Assembly (NCBI RefSeq): GCF_013359935.1 | Contig: NZ_JABMCB010000178.1 | Span: forward strand, 62,001-126,000 | Reading direction: 5' to 3' | Source: Paenibacillus xylanilyticus | GTDB taxonomy: Bacteria; Bacillota; Bacilli; Paenibacillales; Paenibacillaceae | Length of the DNA stretch: 64,000 bases | In this document: piece by piece, positions 27,804 to 36,427 of the stretch | How the letters are laid out: every line of letters starts with the position of its first letter | How positions within the stretch are numbered: the stretch's first letter is position 1 | Program-made: the position numbers and the translations under genes | The notes under the pieces: model-generated | Database searches by the model: none | Seen by the model: the letters and a program-made list of their open reading frames with translations, nothing else | What the model was told of the DNA's origin: nothing

Positions 27804-28697
27804 TTATTTCGAAGCTGTCATGCGGCGGTATACAACCCGGCCGATCCAGCGTGCACTCAGATTGAACGCCAGCACAAGAAGAACGAGCACGGCTGAAGCG
27901 CCTGCTGCCACTTCCTTGGAATCTGGCCCAATGCCTTCACTGTTGACTTTCCAGATATGAACGGCAAGTGTCTCTGCCGGACGGAACGGATTGAGCGGCG
28001 ATCTTGGGCTCGTCGGATTCCAGTCTGTGAAGTCCAGTGGCGGACTGCTCATTCCAGCCGTAAACATCAGGGCTGCTGCTTCACCGAAAATCCGGCCGGA
28101 AGCCAGGATTGTACCAGTAATCAAGCTTGGCAGCGCCACCGGCAGCAGGATGGAGGTAATGATCTTCCATTTGGACAAACCAAGTGCCAGTCCTGCTTCC
28201 TTCTGTTCCTTCGGAACAGCCCGGAAAGCCTGCTCCGTAGTCCGCACCATGAGCGGTAAGTTGAATATCGCGAGCGCCATGGCTCCCGAGATCAGGGAGA
28301 AGCCAAGACCGAACGTATTAACAATCAACAAGAGACCGAACAAACCGATAACGATCGACGGGAATGAGGACAATACCTCGACAACCAACCGGATGAAACT
28401 TGTAATCTTACCTGGCTTAGCGTACTCCGCCATATAAATTCCTCCGCCCCAGCCGAGCGGAATGGTAATAATCAGGGTTAAGATCAGCAGGAAGATCGAG
28501 TTGAAGAGCTGTGGACCAATTCCGCCGCCACCTTTGAGCAATTGCGGTGCACTCGTCAGGAAGTGCCAGTTAATTTGTCCCACGCCCCGAAACAGGATAA
28601 ATCCAAGCAAACCAAGCAGCAATACGACGATGAACAGGGCTAAAACAACAATGACAGACGTAGCAATTTTATCTACCGTTTTCGCCTTCATTTTCAT
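27804..28697 (-). CDS. pstA: phosphate ABC transporter permease PstA
   Basis: 297 residues, six predicted transmembrane helices, with the ABC permease EAA-loop (RAVPKEQKEAGLALGLSKWKII) and the C-terminal TSPRSPLNPFRPAETLAVHIW typical of PstA. Its ATG overlaps the pstC stop by 4 bases (28694-28697). It forms the membrane channel with PstC. Confidence 0.96.
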   Translation of the reverse strand: MKMKAKTVDKIATSVIVVLALFIVVLLLGLLGFILFRGVGQINWHFLTSAPQLLKGGGGIGPQLFNSIFLLILTLIITIPLGWGGGIYMAEYAKPGKITSFIRLVVEVLSSFPSIVIGLFGLLLIVNTFGLGFSLISGAMALAIFNLPLMVRTTEQAFRAVPKEQKEAGLALGLSKWKIITSILLPVALPSLITGTILASGRIFGEAAALMFTAGMSSPPLDFTDWNPTSPRSPLNPFRPAETLAVHIWKVNSEGIGPDSKEVAAGASAVLVLLVLAFNLSARWIGRVVYRRMTASK

Positions 28698-29602
28698 ACC
28701 CGGTTCCTCCTTTCGAGCAAGCGAACCAGAATAACGAATACAAACGTCATCACAAGCAATACAAGCGCCATACTCCAGAGTGCATTATTATGAACAGAAC
28801 CCATCGTGGTATTACCCATACTCAGGGTGATTACACTTGTTAAAGTGGAAGCTGATTCAAGCAGGGATGTCGGTACATGCGGAGCATTACCAATAACCAT
28901 CTGTACTGCCAGTGCTTCACCAAAGGCACGCGCCATCCCCAGAACGATCCCTGTCAGCAAGGCTGGCAGAACCGTTGGAATAATAACACGGTAGATCGTC
29001 TGCCAGCGCGTAGCGCCCAGAGCATAGGACGATTCACGCAAGCCTTTGGGCAGAGCAGACAGAGCATCTGCCATGATACTTGTTACGGTAGGCAGAATCA
29101 TAACAGACAGAACCAAACATCCGGCTGCAATCCCGATGCCGGCTCCGCCGAAGATGCTGCGCAATAAAGGCACGATAACACTCAGACCGATAAAACCGTA
29201 TACGACGGACGGAATACCGGACAACAATTCAATTGCAGGCTGTAGGATCTTTTTCCCTTTACCCGGAACAATCTCCGTCATAAAGAGTGCCGCACACAAA
29301 CTGAGCGGGCTTGCAATCAGGGCTGCCAGCAGGGTGGTTGTGAAGGAACCGGTGATGAACGGTAATGCTCCATAGGCTGCTGGTTCTGACGATGGACTCC
29401 ACGTTTTGCCGAACAGGAATTCACTCAGGCTTACGCCATCCTTAAAAAAGGTTGAGAGACCCTTGGACGCTACAAAAAAAACGATGGAAAACATGACAAC
29501 GATCAATAACACGACACAAATCGACGTATAGATCCGTCCTGTCCACTCTTCCCAGAAATGTTTCTCTCTCAAGGGCCGGCGTGACTTCAACTTGCTGTTC
29601 AT
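28694..29602 (-). CDS. pstC: phosphate ABC transporter permease PstC
   Basis: 302 residues, six predicted transmembrane helices, cytoplasmic loop ALSALPKGLRESSYALGATRWQ. The frame is open upstream to 29638, but the ATG at 29602 is preceded by GAAGGGGGA and starts MNSKLKSRRPLREKHFWEE, like PstC homologues. A gap of about 140 bases separates it from pstS and holds a hairpin that may reduce readthrough or stabilise the pstS message. Confidence 0.95.
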   Translation of the reverse strand: MNSKLKSRRPLREKHFWEEWTGRIYTSICVVLLIVVMFSIVFFVASKGLSTFFKDGVSLSEFLFGKTWSPSSEPAAYGALPFITGSFTTTLLAALIASPLSLCAALFMTEIVPGKGKKILQPAIELLSGIPSVVYGFIGLSVIVPLLRSIFGGAGIGIAAGCLVLSVMILPTVTSIMADALSALPKGLRESSYALGATRWQTIYRVIIPTVLPALLTGIVLGMARAFGEALAVQMVIGNAPHVPTSLLESASTLTSVITLSMGNTTMGSVHNNALWSMALVLLVMTFVFVILVRLLERRNRV

Positions 29603-29693
29603 TACCGTTCCCCCTTCGGTCTGTTCCATAACAACCATCCTTCTATAATAGAGTAATGTAAAATATGGGATTATTTCAGTTCAAACCGCGCAA

Positions 29694-29718
29694 AGAGGCA
29701 GGACCTTAGTCCGCCTCT
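29694..29718 (-). terminator. attenuating hairpin between pstS and pstC
   Basis: AGAGGC plus GGAC (29694-29704) pair with GTCC plus GCCTCT (29709-29718), with one bulged A. On the minus strand only a short TTTGCG follows, so partial termination or protection of the pstS 3' end is more likely than full termination. Confidence 0.5.
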
Positions 29719-29743
29719 CTCGCTGTATGCGCAAGTTCAAAGA

Positions 29744-30676
29744 TTATTGAGTCAAGTTACCCGCTGCATCGCGTTTCACTTTCATACCGGATACCGGAAT
29801 GTAACCCAGCTCCGTTACGTCGTTTTGTTGAATTTCGTCACTCAACATATAGTCGAGGAATGCTTTAGTCGCTGCATCCGGCTCACCTTTAGTGTACATG
29901 TGCTGGTAAGCCCATACTGGATATGTTCCAGCTTCTACGTTCTCAACTGTTGCTTCTACACCTTCGTATTTCAATACTTGCAAGCTGTCATCCAGGTAAG
30001 ACAGAGCCAGGTAACCAATTGCTCCCGGAGTCTCGGACACGAGCTTCTTCACTGTACCGGAGGAATCTTCTTGAATGGATCCTTGGATATCTTCTACTTT
30101 CGTTCCCAGAGCGAAGTTCTCGAATGTTGCACGAGTACCGGAGCTGCTAGGACGGTTAACGATAACGATCGCTTGATCTGCACCGCCAACATCTTTCCAG
30201 TTTGTGATTTTACCGGAGAAAATGTCGATCAGTTGTTGCTTCGTCAGGTCATCTACACCTGCATCTTTGTTGCTTACTGGCGCAATAGCTACAACAGCTA
30301 CTTGGTGATCAACCAGTTCTTTTGCTTTTGCTTCGTCTTCCAGCTTCTCTTCTGCAAATACGTCAGAGTTACCGATTGTAGCTTGTCCGTCGGATACTTG
30401 AGTCAGACCCGTACCACTACCGCCACCTTGCACTTGAACTGTTACATTTTTATATTCATCAACTGCCATAAATTTTTGTCCAGCTTGCTCTACCAGAGGT
30501 TGCAGTGCTGTTGAACCAACAGCCAGGATGTTTCCGCTAAGCTCAGCAGCTGCTTCGCCTGATCCTGAACCATTGCTTGCGGCGCCCTCTGTACCAGCGT
30601 CATTTTTGGATCCGCATGCTGCGAGTACCAGTACGAACGTTAAGGTCATCAAAATAAACGGCAACTTTTTAAACAT
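29744..30676 (-). CDS. pstS: phosphate-binding lipoprotein PstS
   Basis: 310 residues. Lipoprotein signal peptide with lipobox LAAC (FVLVLAACGSKND); a Ser/Gly/Glu-rich tether; then the PBP fold with the phosphate-binding motifs GSTALQPLV, GGGSGTGL, SDVFAEE and NRPSSSGTRATFE. It binds phosphate at the cell surface and passes it to PstC-PstA. GGGGGAGG precedes the ATG. It is the first gene of pstS-pstC-pstA-pstB and is preceded by a PHO box. Confidence 0.97.
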   Translation of the reverse strand: MFKKLPFILMTLTFVLVLAACGSKNDAGTEGAASNGSGSGEAAAELSGNILAVGSTALQPLVEQAGQKFMAVDEYKNVTVQVQGGGSGTGLTQVSDGQATIGNSDVFAEEKLEDEAKAKELVDHQVAVVAIAPVSNKDAGVDDLTKQQLIDIFSGKITNWKDVGGADQAIVIVNRPSSSGTRATFENFALGTKVEDIQGSIQEDSSGTVKKLVSETPGAIGYLALSYLDDSLQVLKYEGVEATVENVEAGTYPVWAYQHMYTKGEPDAATKAFLDYMLSDEIQQNDVTELGYIPVSGMKVKRDAAGNLTQ

Positions 30677-30747
30677 GTTTTGTTTTCCTCCCCCAATGTA
30701 GTGATGGCGTTTTGTGAATTTGTTTGTTCACCATCAACTCTTTTATC

Positions 30748-30801
30748 ATTGTAGTTTCGGTATGTCATCTCAAAATCAATGTTTTGTAAACGCAATGTTA
30801 A
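30748..30801 (-). promoter_or_regulatory. PhoP-dependent promoter (PHO box) of the pst operon
   Basis: On the minus strand four hexamers repeat every 11 bases: TTAACA (30796-30801), TTTACA (30785-30790), TTGATT (30774-30779) and ATGACA (30763-30768). The first two fit the Bacillus PhoP consensus TT(A/T/C)ACA exactly, and the fourth differs at one base. A TACAAT -10 follows at 30748-30753. The 5-base spacing between hexamers is the known PhoP arrangement. Phosphate starvation should induce pstSCAB through PhoP~P. Confidence 0.82.
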
Positions 30802-30865
30802 AATTATGGGCGGTGTTTTGAAGTATATGGAAGACAAAGATCAACAATCGAGCGACCGTTCCCGT

Positions 30866-31122
30866 TCCGGATCGTTCTTCCGATCGCTGTATTGGCTCGG
30901 CCTCACGTAAATTACATAGTGCCACTACGCTGACAGAACAATCTTCCGATCGCTGTTATCCCCGGATTTCATTCATTTTTTCCCTTTGGTAAAAATCCGG
31001 TGATAAAGGCGAGCGCTTCGCTTCTACAGATTATTTCTGTCCTCTCCGTTCCAATGTAATGTTAAAAACTCCAGGCAGCAGGCGAATGCTTCGCTTCTTC
31101 AGAATCGATTCCGTCCCCTCCA
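30866..31122. repeat. structured intergenic repeat, two nested units
   Basis: Two 5' modules (GGATCGTTCTTCCGATCGCT at 30869-30888, and ATCTTCCGATCGCT at 30941-30954) are followed by two 3' modules (GGCGAGCGCTTCGCTTCTAC from 31008, and GGCGAATGCTTCGCTTCTTC from 31081, the latter continuing AGAATCGATTCCGTCCCCTC). The inner unit has a central helix TTATC-C-CCGGATTT (30956-30969) with AAATCCGG-T-GATAA (30993-31006). Order 5'-5'-3'-3' suggests one unit nested in another. A related unit lies at 39650-39770. Confidence 0.75.
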
Positions 31123-31192
31123 CTGCTTCGGTGTTGTTTGGTCGCTTCCAGACGTTTCAATCCACCGCCTGGGAGAGGCAAGGAAAAAAATA

Positions 31193-31221
31193 GACCAGCC
31201 AATAAAAGGCTGGTCTTGTTT
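31193..31221. terminator. strong hairpin, bidirectional terminator
   Basis: GACCAGCC (31193-31200), loop AATAAAA, GGCTGGTC (31208-31215), followed on the + strand by TTGTTT and on the minus strand by TATTTTTTT. No gene ends close by on the + strand. Confidence 0.65.
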
Positions 31222-31268
31222 AACGTCGTTTGTAAATAATATTTAAACTTCATATATAGAAGAAAAGA

Positions 31269-31323
31269 AAAAAGCCGCCTCTCCTCAGGTGCATGGTACA
31301 CCAGAGTGAAAGCAGCCTTTTAC
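31269..31323 (-). terminator. probable terminator of the ArsB-type gene
   Basis: On the minus strand AAAAGGCTGCTTTC and GAGAGGCGGCTTTT flank a GGTG/CACC inner stem and are followed by TTTTTTC. Pairing is imperfect. It lies about 95 bases after the stop codon. Confidence 0.55.
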
Positions 31324-31418
31324 GAAAGATCAACCAACAATACTATTGACGAAATAAGATGGACTGGCCTATTTACACGAGAACGAAGAGTGCTGAACCA
31401 ATCTGGAGAAGGTTTATA

Positions 31419-32711
31419 CTAACCCAAGATCCACAGCCATAGTGCCAGTCCAGCCAGGGTGATTAACAATGTAGGGATCGTCAGGATCACACCTGTCTTG
31501 AAGTAATATCCCCATGTAATCTTAACGCCCTTCCGTGACAACACATGCAGCCACAACAATGTGGCCAGTGAACCAATCGGAGTCATTTTGGGACCCAGAT
31601 CGGATCCGATCACGTTGGCATAAATCAACGCTTCTCGAACAATGCCTTCGGTGTGTGCCCCCTGGATCGCCAGTGCATTAATCAGGACGGTTGGCAGGTT
31701 GTTCATCACCGATGACAATACCGCAGCAATTAAACCCATGCCAAGCGAAGCAGCAAATAGGCCATGTTCTGCAATGGCATCAAGCCAGCGGCTTAAATGA
31801 TCTGTTAACCCTGCGTTACGCAGCCCGTACACCACGATATACATGCCTACCGAGAAGACCACAATCGACCATGGCGCTTCCTTGACGACACGCTTCAGGT
31901 CAACCGCTTCGCTCCTGCGCGCCATCATGGCAAACAGCAGAGCGACTGCGCCAACGATAACCGATACCGGAATCGGCAGAAACTCACTGGAGATGTAAGC
32001 AACCAGCAGCAGCACAAGCATAAACCAGGCAATACGGAACATCCGCGGATCGCGAATGGCTTCCTTGGGGTCACGCGCAGCAGAGATCTCGTAGTGCAGC
32101 GGTATGCTTTTACGATAAAACAGAAACAGCATTCCCGTACTCGCCACAATGGAAAACAGATTGGGAACCATCATCCGCGCGGCATACTCCACAAAAGTAA
32201 TACCGAAATAATCGGCAGATACAATATTCACCAGATTGCTCACAATCAGCGGCAGTGACGTTGTATCGGCAATAAATCCGCTTGCCATGACAAACGCAAG
32301 TACCATGCGTTCATCGAATTTGAGCGCTCGCACCATGGCAAGGACAATCGGAGTCAAGATGAGCGCCGCCCCATCATTGGCGAATAGAGCGGACACGGCT
32401 GCTCCGAGTAAAATGGAATAAATAAATAATCTGCGTCCGTTTCCTCCAGCCAATCTCGCCATATGAAGGGCAGCCCATTCGAAAAACCCGGTCTCATCCA
32501 GGATCAATGAAATCATAATAATGCCGACAAATGCCAGCGTTGCATTCCATACAATGGATGCCACATCGGCGGCATCATTCAAGCTGACGACACCACACAG
32601 CAGTGCCAGCAAGGCCCCGCCTGAGGCAGACCAACCGATCCCCAGTCCACGAGGCTGCCAGATCACCAATGTAACCGTCAATGCAAAAATTAGTATTGCT
32701 GCGTATGTCAT
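31419..32711 (-). CDS. ArsB/NhaD-family membrane transporter (arsenite efflux-like)
   Basis: 430 residues, about 11-12 transmembrane helices, polytopic from the first residue. The closest family by motif is ArsB, the arsenite/antimonite efflux carrier of the ion-transporter superfamily: [29 protein letters not shown] and [38 protein letters not shown]. No arsR or arsC gene lies nearby, which is unusual for an arsenic operon. It may be constitutively expressed, regulated from elsewhere, or transport another anion. Ends 95 bases before a probable terminator. Confidence 0.85.
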   Translation of the reverse strand: MTYAAILIFALTVTLVIWQPRGLGIGWSASGGALLALLCGVVSLNDAADVASIVWNATLAFVGIIMISLILDETGFFEWAALHMARLAGGNGRRLFIYSILLGAAVSALFANDGAALILTPIVLAMVRALKFDERMVLAFVMASGFIADTTSLPLIVSNLVNIVSADYFGITFVEYAARMMVPNLFSIVASTGMLFLFYRKSIPLHYEISAARDPKEAIRDPRMFRIAWFMLVLLLVAYISSEFLPIPVSVIVGAVALLFAMMARRSEAVDLKRVVKEAPWSIVVFSVGMYIVVYGLRNAGLTDHLSRWLDAIAEHGLFAASLGMGLIAAVLSSVMNNLPTVLINALAIQGAHTEGIVREALIYANVIGSDLGPKMTPIGSLATLLWLHVLSRKGVKITWGYYFKTGVILTIPTLLITLAGLALWLWILG

Positions 32712-32850
32712 AAATCCTCCTGTACCTCACCCTATCACTACTATTATAAATACACCGCAATTGAAGCGAAAAACCAGACGATATAGTTATACAGGGCAGC
32801 AGGAGGATTGTCTATCTTTATTTTTTCTATAAATAGATTCTGTCACCGGG

Positions 32851-34947
32851 TTACGCTTGATTCTTGTTTTTCGGTGTTTCTTCGACCATCTTGAACATGC
32901 CCAGCAGTCCTTGTAACTGTTCCGCCATACTGTTCAGATGTGCCGAAGACGAAGCGATCTCTTCTACAGAGGCCAGCTGTTCCTCGGAGGAAGCCGAAAC
33001 TGATTCCGTATTCGCAGCACTCTCCTGGGTTACGGTGGAAATATCATTCATGGCTCGTGCAACACGAGCCGCCCCATCCTCCAGCTGCTTCGTTGTTTGA
33101 GACAGATCATCAAGTGTGTGGGCCGCATCTTCAACGGCCTCCAGGATCTGGGCGAATGACTGTCCTGATGTGTTTACTGCCTGAATTCCGTCCTCCACTC
33201 GGGTTTGGGCAGCCGTCATGGCGTTCATCGCAGCATCCATGTCCAGGCGAATATTATGAACGAGCTCACCAATTTGTGCGGCCGAGCTGCCCGATTCTTC
33301 CGCCAGCTTCCGAACCTCTCCCGCTACCACGGCAAAACCACGACCCGCGTCACCCGCTCTTGCCGCTTCTATAGATGCATTTAATGCAAGCAGATTGGTC
33401 TGTTTGGATATGGACGCAATGATATCAACCATATTGCCAATCTCTGTGGACCGCGCATTCAGAGACTGAACCACCACTGCCAGTTGTTCCACCGTCTCCT
33501 GAATGCTGGCCATTTGTTCCATAGCCTGTCCTGCGGCTTCATTCCCTGAATAAGCTGCTCCGGATGTATTCCGCATATTCGCTGTAATGGACTGCATGCG
33601 TTCAGACATAATACGAACATCTTCAGCCATACGGCCCATCTGTCCCGATCCGTCCGTTACACTTTTGACTTGCTGCTCAGCGCCTTCCGCAAGCTCCTGA
33701 ATAGACTGTGTTGAATGCTCTATGGCTTTGGTTGTTTGCTCCGCACTTGCGGACAATTGCTGGGAGGAAGCCGATACTTGTTCCGTCGTTTCCTGCACAC
33801 CCAGAATCATCATTCGGAGGTTATCTACCATACGTTCAAAATACTTGGCGAGTTCGCCTACTTCGTCTTTTCGTCCAGTTTCCATTTTGACCGTCAGATC
33901 GCCCTTACTCACCGCTCTGGCAGACTCTTGCAAACGCCGGATTGGACGCAGCATGGAACGCGTAAACCAGATAATAAATATCAGCGTAAGGAAAGTTGCA
34001 GCCAAAATAACGATTAACGTTGCCATACGAATGTCTTGGCTGGCATGGGACAGTTCACTTTTTTTCATCGTACCGGCAATTTTCCAGCCCGTTGCTTCAT
34101 TGGTTGAGAAGATCATCATTTTGGATTCACCATTGTAGGTGTAATCAAACGTTCCTTCTTTGCCTGCGTACATGGGATCAAGTTCTGTGGACGTTTCTTG
34201 TGTACCGGATTCCACCACAGGTGAGGAGATATAGTTTTTCTCCGCATCCAGGATGATGACATATCCTTCCTTGCCCACCTTGATGGAAGCCTGCTCGCTA
34301 AGATCCGTCAGATCCAAGGACAACCCCACCACACCGGATTGATCCTCTAACGTTTTGGAAATAAAAACAACGGTTACTCCATCTGTATTCTTGGATACAG
34401 CCGAGACTGCAGGAGTTCCGGGGCTCTCCATTGCAAGTTTGTACCAATCCCGTTCCCGTGGGTCATAATTGGATCCCTCCGCACTGCCTGCTGTTTCTTT
34501 TCCCCGAATCATAATGCCATCTTCAGTTCCTACAAATATATTCATCGCATCAGGATGCAATCCCAAATATTGCTGAAGTTTCATCTCGGCCTCAGAACTG
34601 CCATTTTCCCTACTAAGCAAGTCCGTTCCAATCAAATCGGCAAAATAATTGATATCATGAATCTTCGCATCTATACGGGTCTCAATCATTGAATTGGTTG
34701 TGCTTACACTTTGTTTGGCACTATCCATCAGTTGGCCCTCAACCGTACGATCGGCAATCATCAATGTGATGATCCCAATGGTCAAACTGGGCAGCAGCAA
34801 CACCGCCAGAAAGGACACCAATAGTTTATTGCGTATACTCCAGACGAAGCCCTTCTTTTTGTTCTTCTTTTTTGCTTTATTCTCTTTCTGTTTGGCTGGT
34901 TTGGCAGCATTTTTTGCTTTCCCTTGATCCAGAGCTTCACCCATCAT
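32851..34947 (-). CDS. methyl-accepting chemotaxis protein (dCache sensor)
   Basis: 698 residues. A Lys/Ala-rich cytoplasmic N-terminus (1-35), transmembrane helix 1 (about 42-64), an extracellular double-Cache domain (about 65-300; contains the [11 protein letters not shown] and GVVGLSLDL motifs), transmembrane helix 2 (about 308-330), HAMP, and the signalling coiled coil with the hairpin tip [40 protein letters not shown]. dCache_1 domains with RxxxxxxW often bind amino acids or amines, so this may sense an amino acid; that is family knowledge and not a prediction of ligand. GGGGGAG precedes the ATG. Unlike the usual receptors, the N-terminus carries about 35 residues of basic tail. Confidence 0.95.
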   Translation of the reverse strand: MMGEALDQGKAKNAAKPAKQKENKAKKKNKKKGFVWSIRNKLLVSFLAVLLLPSLTIGIITLMIADRTVEGQLMDSAKQSVSTTNSMIETRIDAKIHDINYFADLIGTDLLSRENGSSEAEMKLQQYLGLHPDAMNIFVGTEDGIMIRGKETAGSAEGSNYDPRERDWYKLAMESPGTPAVSAVSKNTDGVTVVFISKTLEDQSGVVGLSLDLTDLSEQASIKVGKEGYVIILDAEKNYISSPVVESGTQETSTELDPMYAGKEGTFDYTYNGESKMMIFSTNEATGWKIAGTMKKSELSHASQDIRMATLIVILAATFLTLIFIIWFTRSMLRPIRRLQESARAVSKGDLTVKMETGRKDEVGELAKYFERMVDNLRMMILGVQETTEQVSASSQQLSASAEQTTKAIEHSTQSIQELAEGAEQQVKSVTDGSGQMGRMAEDVRIMSERMQSITANMRNTSGAAYSGNEAAGQAMEQMASIQETVEQLAVVVQSLNARSTEIGNMVDIIASISKQTNLLALNASIEAARAGDAGRGFAVVAGEVRKLAEESGSSAAQIGELVHNIRLDMDAAMNAMTAAQTRVEDGIQAVNTSGQSFAQILEAVEDAAHTLDDLSQTTKQLEDGAARVARAMNDISTVTQESAANTESVSASSEEQLASVEEIASSSAHLNSMAEQLQGLLGMFKMVEETPKNKNQA

Positions 34948-35110
34948 GCTTCTCCCCCTAAAAATATGAATCTGTCTTTTTCTGTATGTAGGACCCTATC
35001 CATGTCAAGCTAAACCCTTATTTTATAGACCTGAATGGATGTACAGGCTTATCTTTTATATCGGCTAAAAGTTCGTATTTATTTGATTGAAAAAAATGAC
35101 ATGACATATC

Positions 35111-35146
35111 AAACAAGCCACCCCGTTTATCCGAAGTGACTTGTTT
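35111..35146. terminator. terminator of the EAL-domain gene
   Basis: AAACAAGCCAC (35111-35121) pairs with GTGACTTGTTT (35136-35146), one mismatch, 28 bases after the stop codon at 35174. Confidence 0.7.
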
Positions 35147-35173
35147 ATGTATTCTATTATCGAGCCTATGTAT

Positions 35174-36217
35174 CTAGGCAGACGTTTGACGATATGGACC
35201 CTGCGGCGGCTGAGCTGATGGTTTGCCAAAGTAGTATCCCTGAGCCAATTCAATGCCTATCGAACGACAAAAATCAAATTCCTCCATTCGTTCGATCCCC
35301 TCCGCGAGCACACGTCCCCCAAACCGGCGTGACATCTCGACAATATCGATAATTTGCTGTTGTTTGACCTGATCGGTATCACATTGATCGATTAAACTTC
35401 GATCGATTTTGACAAAATCCGGCTCCAACCGATTCATTAATTCAATGGTCGAATAACCGGCCCCGACATCATCCAGTGCAACCGACATTCCACGGGAACG
35501 ATACACCGAGAAGATATGCTGCAGGATGGACATATGCTGGATCTGTTCCGTTTCCACCACTTCAAACACAAAATCCTTGGGATCCAGTGCCAGTCGCTCA
35601 ATGGCTTCAAACGTATGGGTCAGGCAATATTCGGGATTGTATATAGAGGAAGGCAGGAAGTTGACAAAGCGTTTAACACCATGAGGCAAAAAAGCTGCAC
35701 TTGTCTCGATCGCCGTAATCCTTGCGGTCCGATCCAAGAAGGAATGCAGACCAGTATCGCGGGCAACCTCAAACAAATCATAAGGACTAAATGGTACTCC
35801 ATTATCGGCAGGTCGCAGCAGGAACTCGAATCCGATAATCTGTTCCCTTGCATCGACAATGGGCTGCATGTGACTGCTGAATTGATTGTTCAGAATGATA
35901 GACACCAGATCTGCATGCTTGAATCGGGATTCCAGCATCTGAGAACTAATCCAGCCTGTCGGATCAGCTGTTTCATGGATCGGAGTTACCTGTACTGTAA
36001 TGGACTCTGCCAGGGTCTCTTCGAGCTCCTGTATCTCCTTTAGCCAGTTGAGTACTGAGTCAGAATTCGAATAAGCCATCCAAATTGCTTCTTCCGAATG
36101 TTCAACATGCACACCCAACGTTCGCAGCGCTTCCAGCAAAACAGGGGAAACGGGACGCAGATACAGAGTACCTTGATCCTCAATTGGATAGATTGGACTG
36201 CAGCCACTGCAATTCAT
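35174..36217 (-). CDS. EAL-domain c-di-GMP phosphodiesterase
   Basis: 347 residues, no membrane helix. The C-terminal 230 residues are an EAL domain: EFLLR (the EAL-signature glutamate), FVNFLPSSIY (Asn), FEVVETE (Glu), DDVGAGYS (double Asp), VKIDRSLI (Lys) and AEGIE (Glu) are all present, so it is probably an active phosphodiesterase lowering c-di-GMP. Residues 1-110 contain an N-terminal MNCSGCS Cys pair and a small alpha/beta domain of unknown type. The ATG follows AAGGGGG. No GGDEF domain or partner is adjacent; the chemoreceptor downstream on the same strand is separated by about 225 bases and a hairpin. Confidence 0.92.
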   Translation of the reverse strand: MNCSGCSPIYPIEDQGTLYLRPVSPVLLEALRTLGVHVEHSEEAIWMAYSNSDSVLNWLKEIQELEETLAESITVQVTPIHETADPTGWISSQMLESRFKHADLVSIILNNQFSSHMQPIVDAREQIIGFEFLLRPADNGVPFSPYDLFEVARDTGLHSFLDRTARITAIETSAAFLPHGVKRFVNFLPSSIYNPEYCLTHTFEAIERLALDPKDFVFEVVETEQIQHMSILQHIFSVYRSRGMSVALDDVGAGYSTIELMNRLEPDFVKIDRSLIDQCDTDQVKQQQIIDIVEMSRRFGGRVLAEGIERMEEFDFCRSIGIELAQGYYFGKPSAQPPQGPYRQTSA

Positions 36218-36376
36218 GTAGAACCCCCTTGCCGGTATATGATTCTATTTCAATTAATCTTTACTGGTATATACCCAAAGTTTGTAAATATTATAGCATG
36301 GGTCATAAAATTAATCTCTACTGTTTTGATGACTTCCTGTATGAACGTTATTGCTGCAGTCTTAAACATATTTGCA

Positions 36377-36407
36377 GAAAAAAACCGACAGTCTGATGAC
36401 TGTCGGT
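36377..36407 (-). terminator. terminator of the nucleotidase gene
   Basis: On the minus strand ACCGACAGTC, loop ATCA, GACTGTCGGT (36384-36407), followed by TTTTTTT (36377-36383). Confidence 0.92.
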
Positions 36408-36427
36408 CTTCATTTTCCGCTTATTAA

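Larger units (their letters stand above)
30802..31418. other. gene-free region between pstS and the ArsB-type gene
   Basis: About 620 bases without a supportable gene. It holds the structured repeat modules described separately (30866-31120), a bidirectional hairpin (31193-31215) and the probable terminator of the ArsB-type gene (31269-31323). A 79-codon minus-strand open frame crosses the repeats and is not considered real. Confidence 0.7.

Noticed and set aside
31062..31301. 79-codon minus-strand frame
   Set aside because: Runs through repeat modules and a terminator hairpin with no ribosome binding site.
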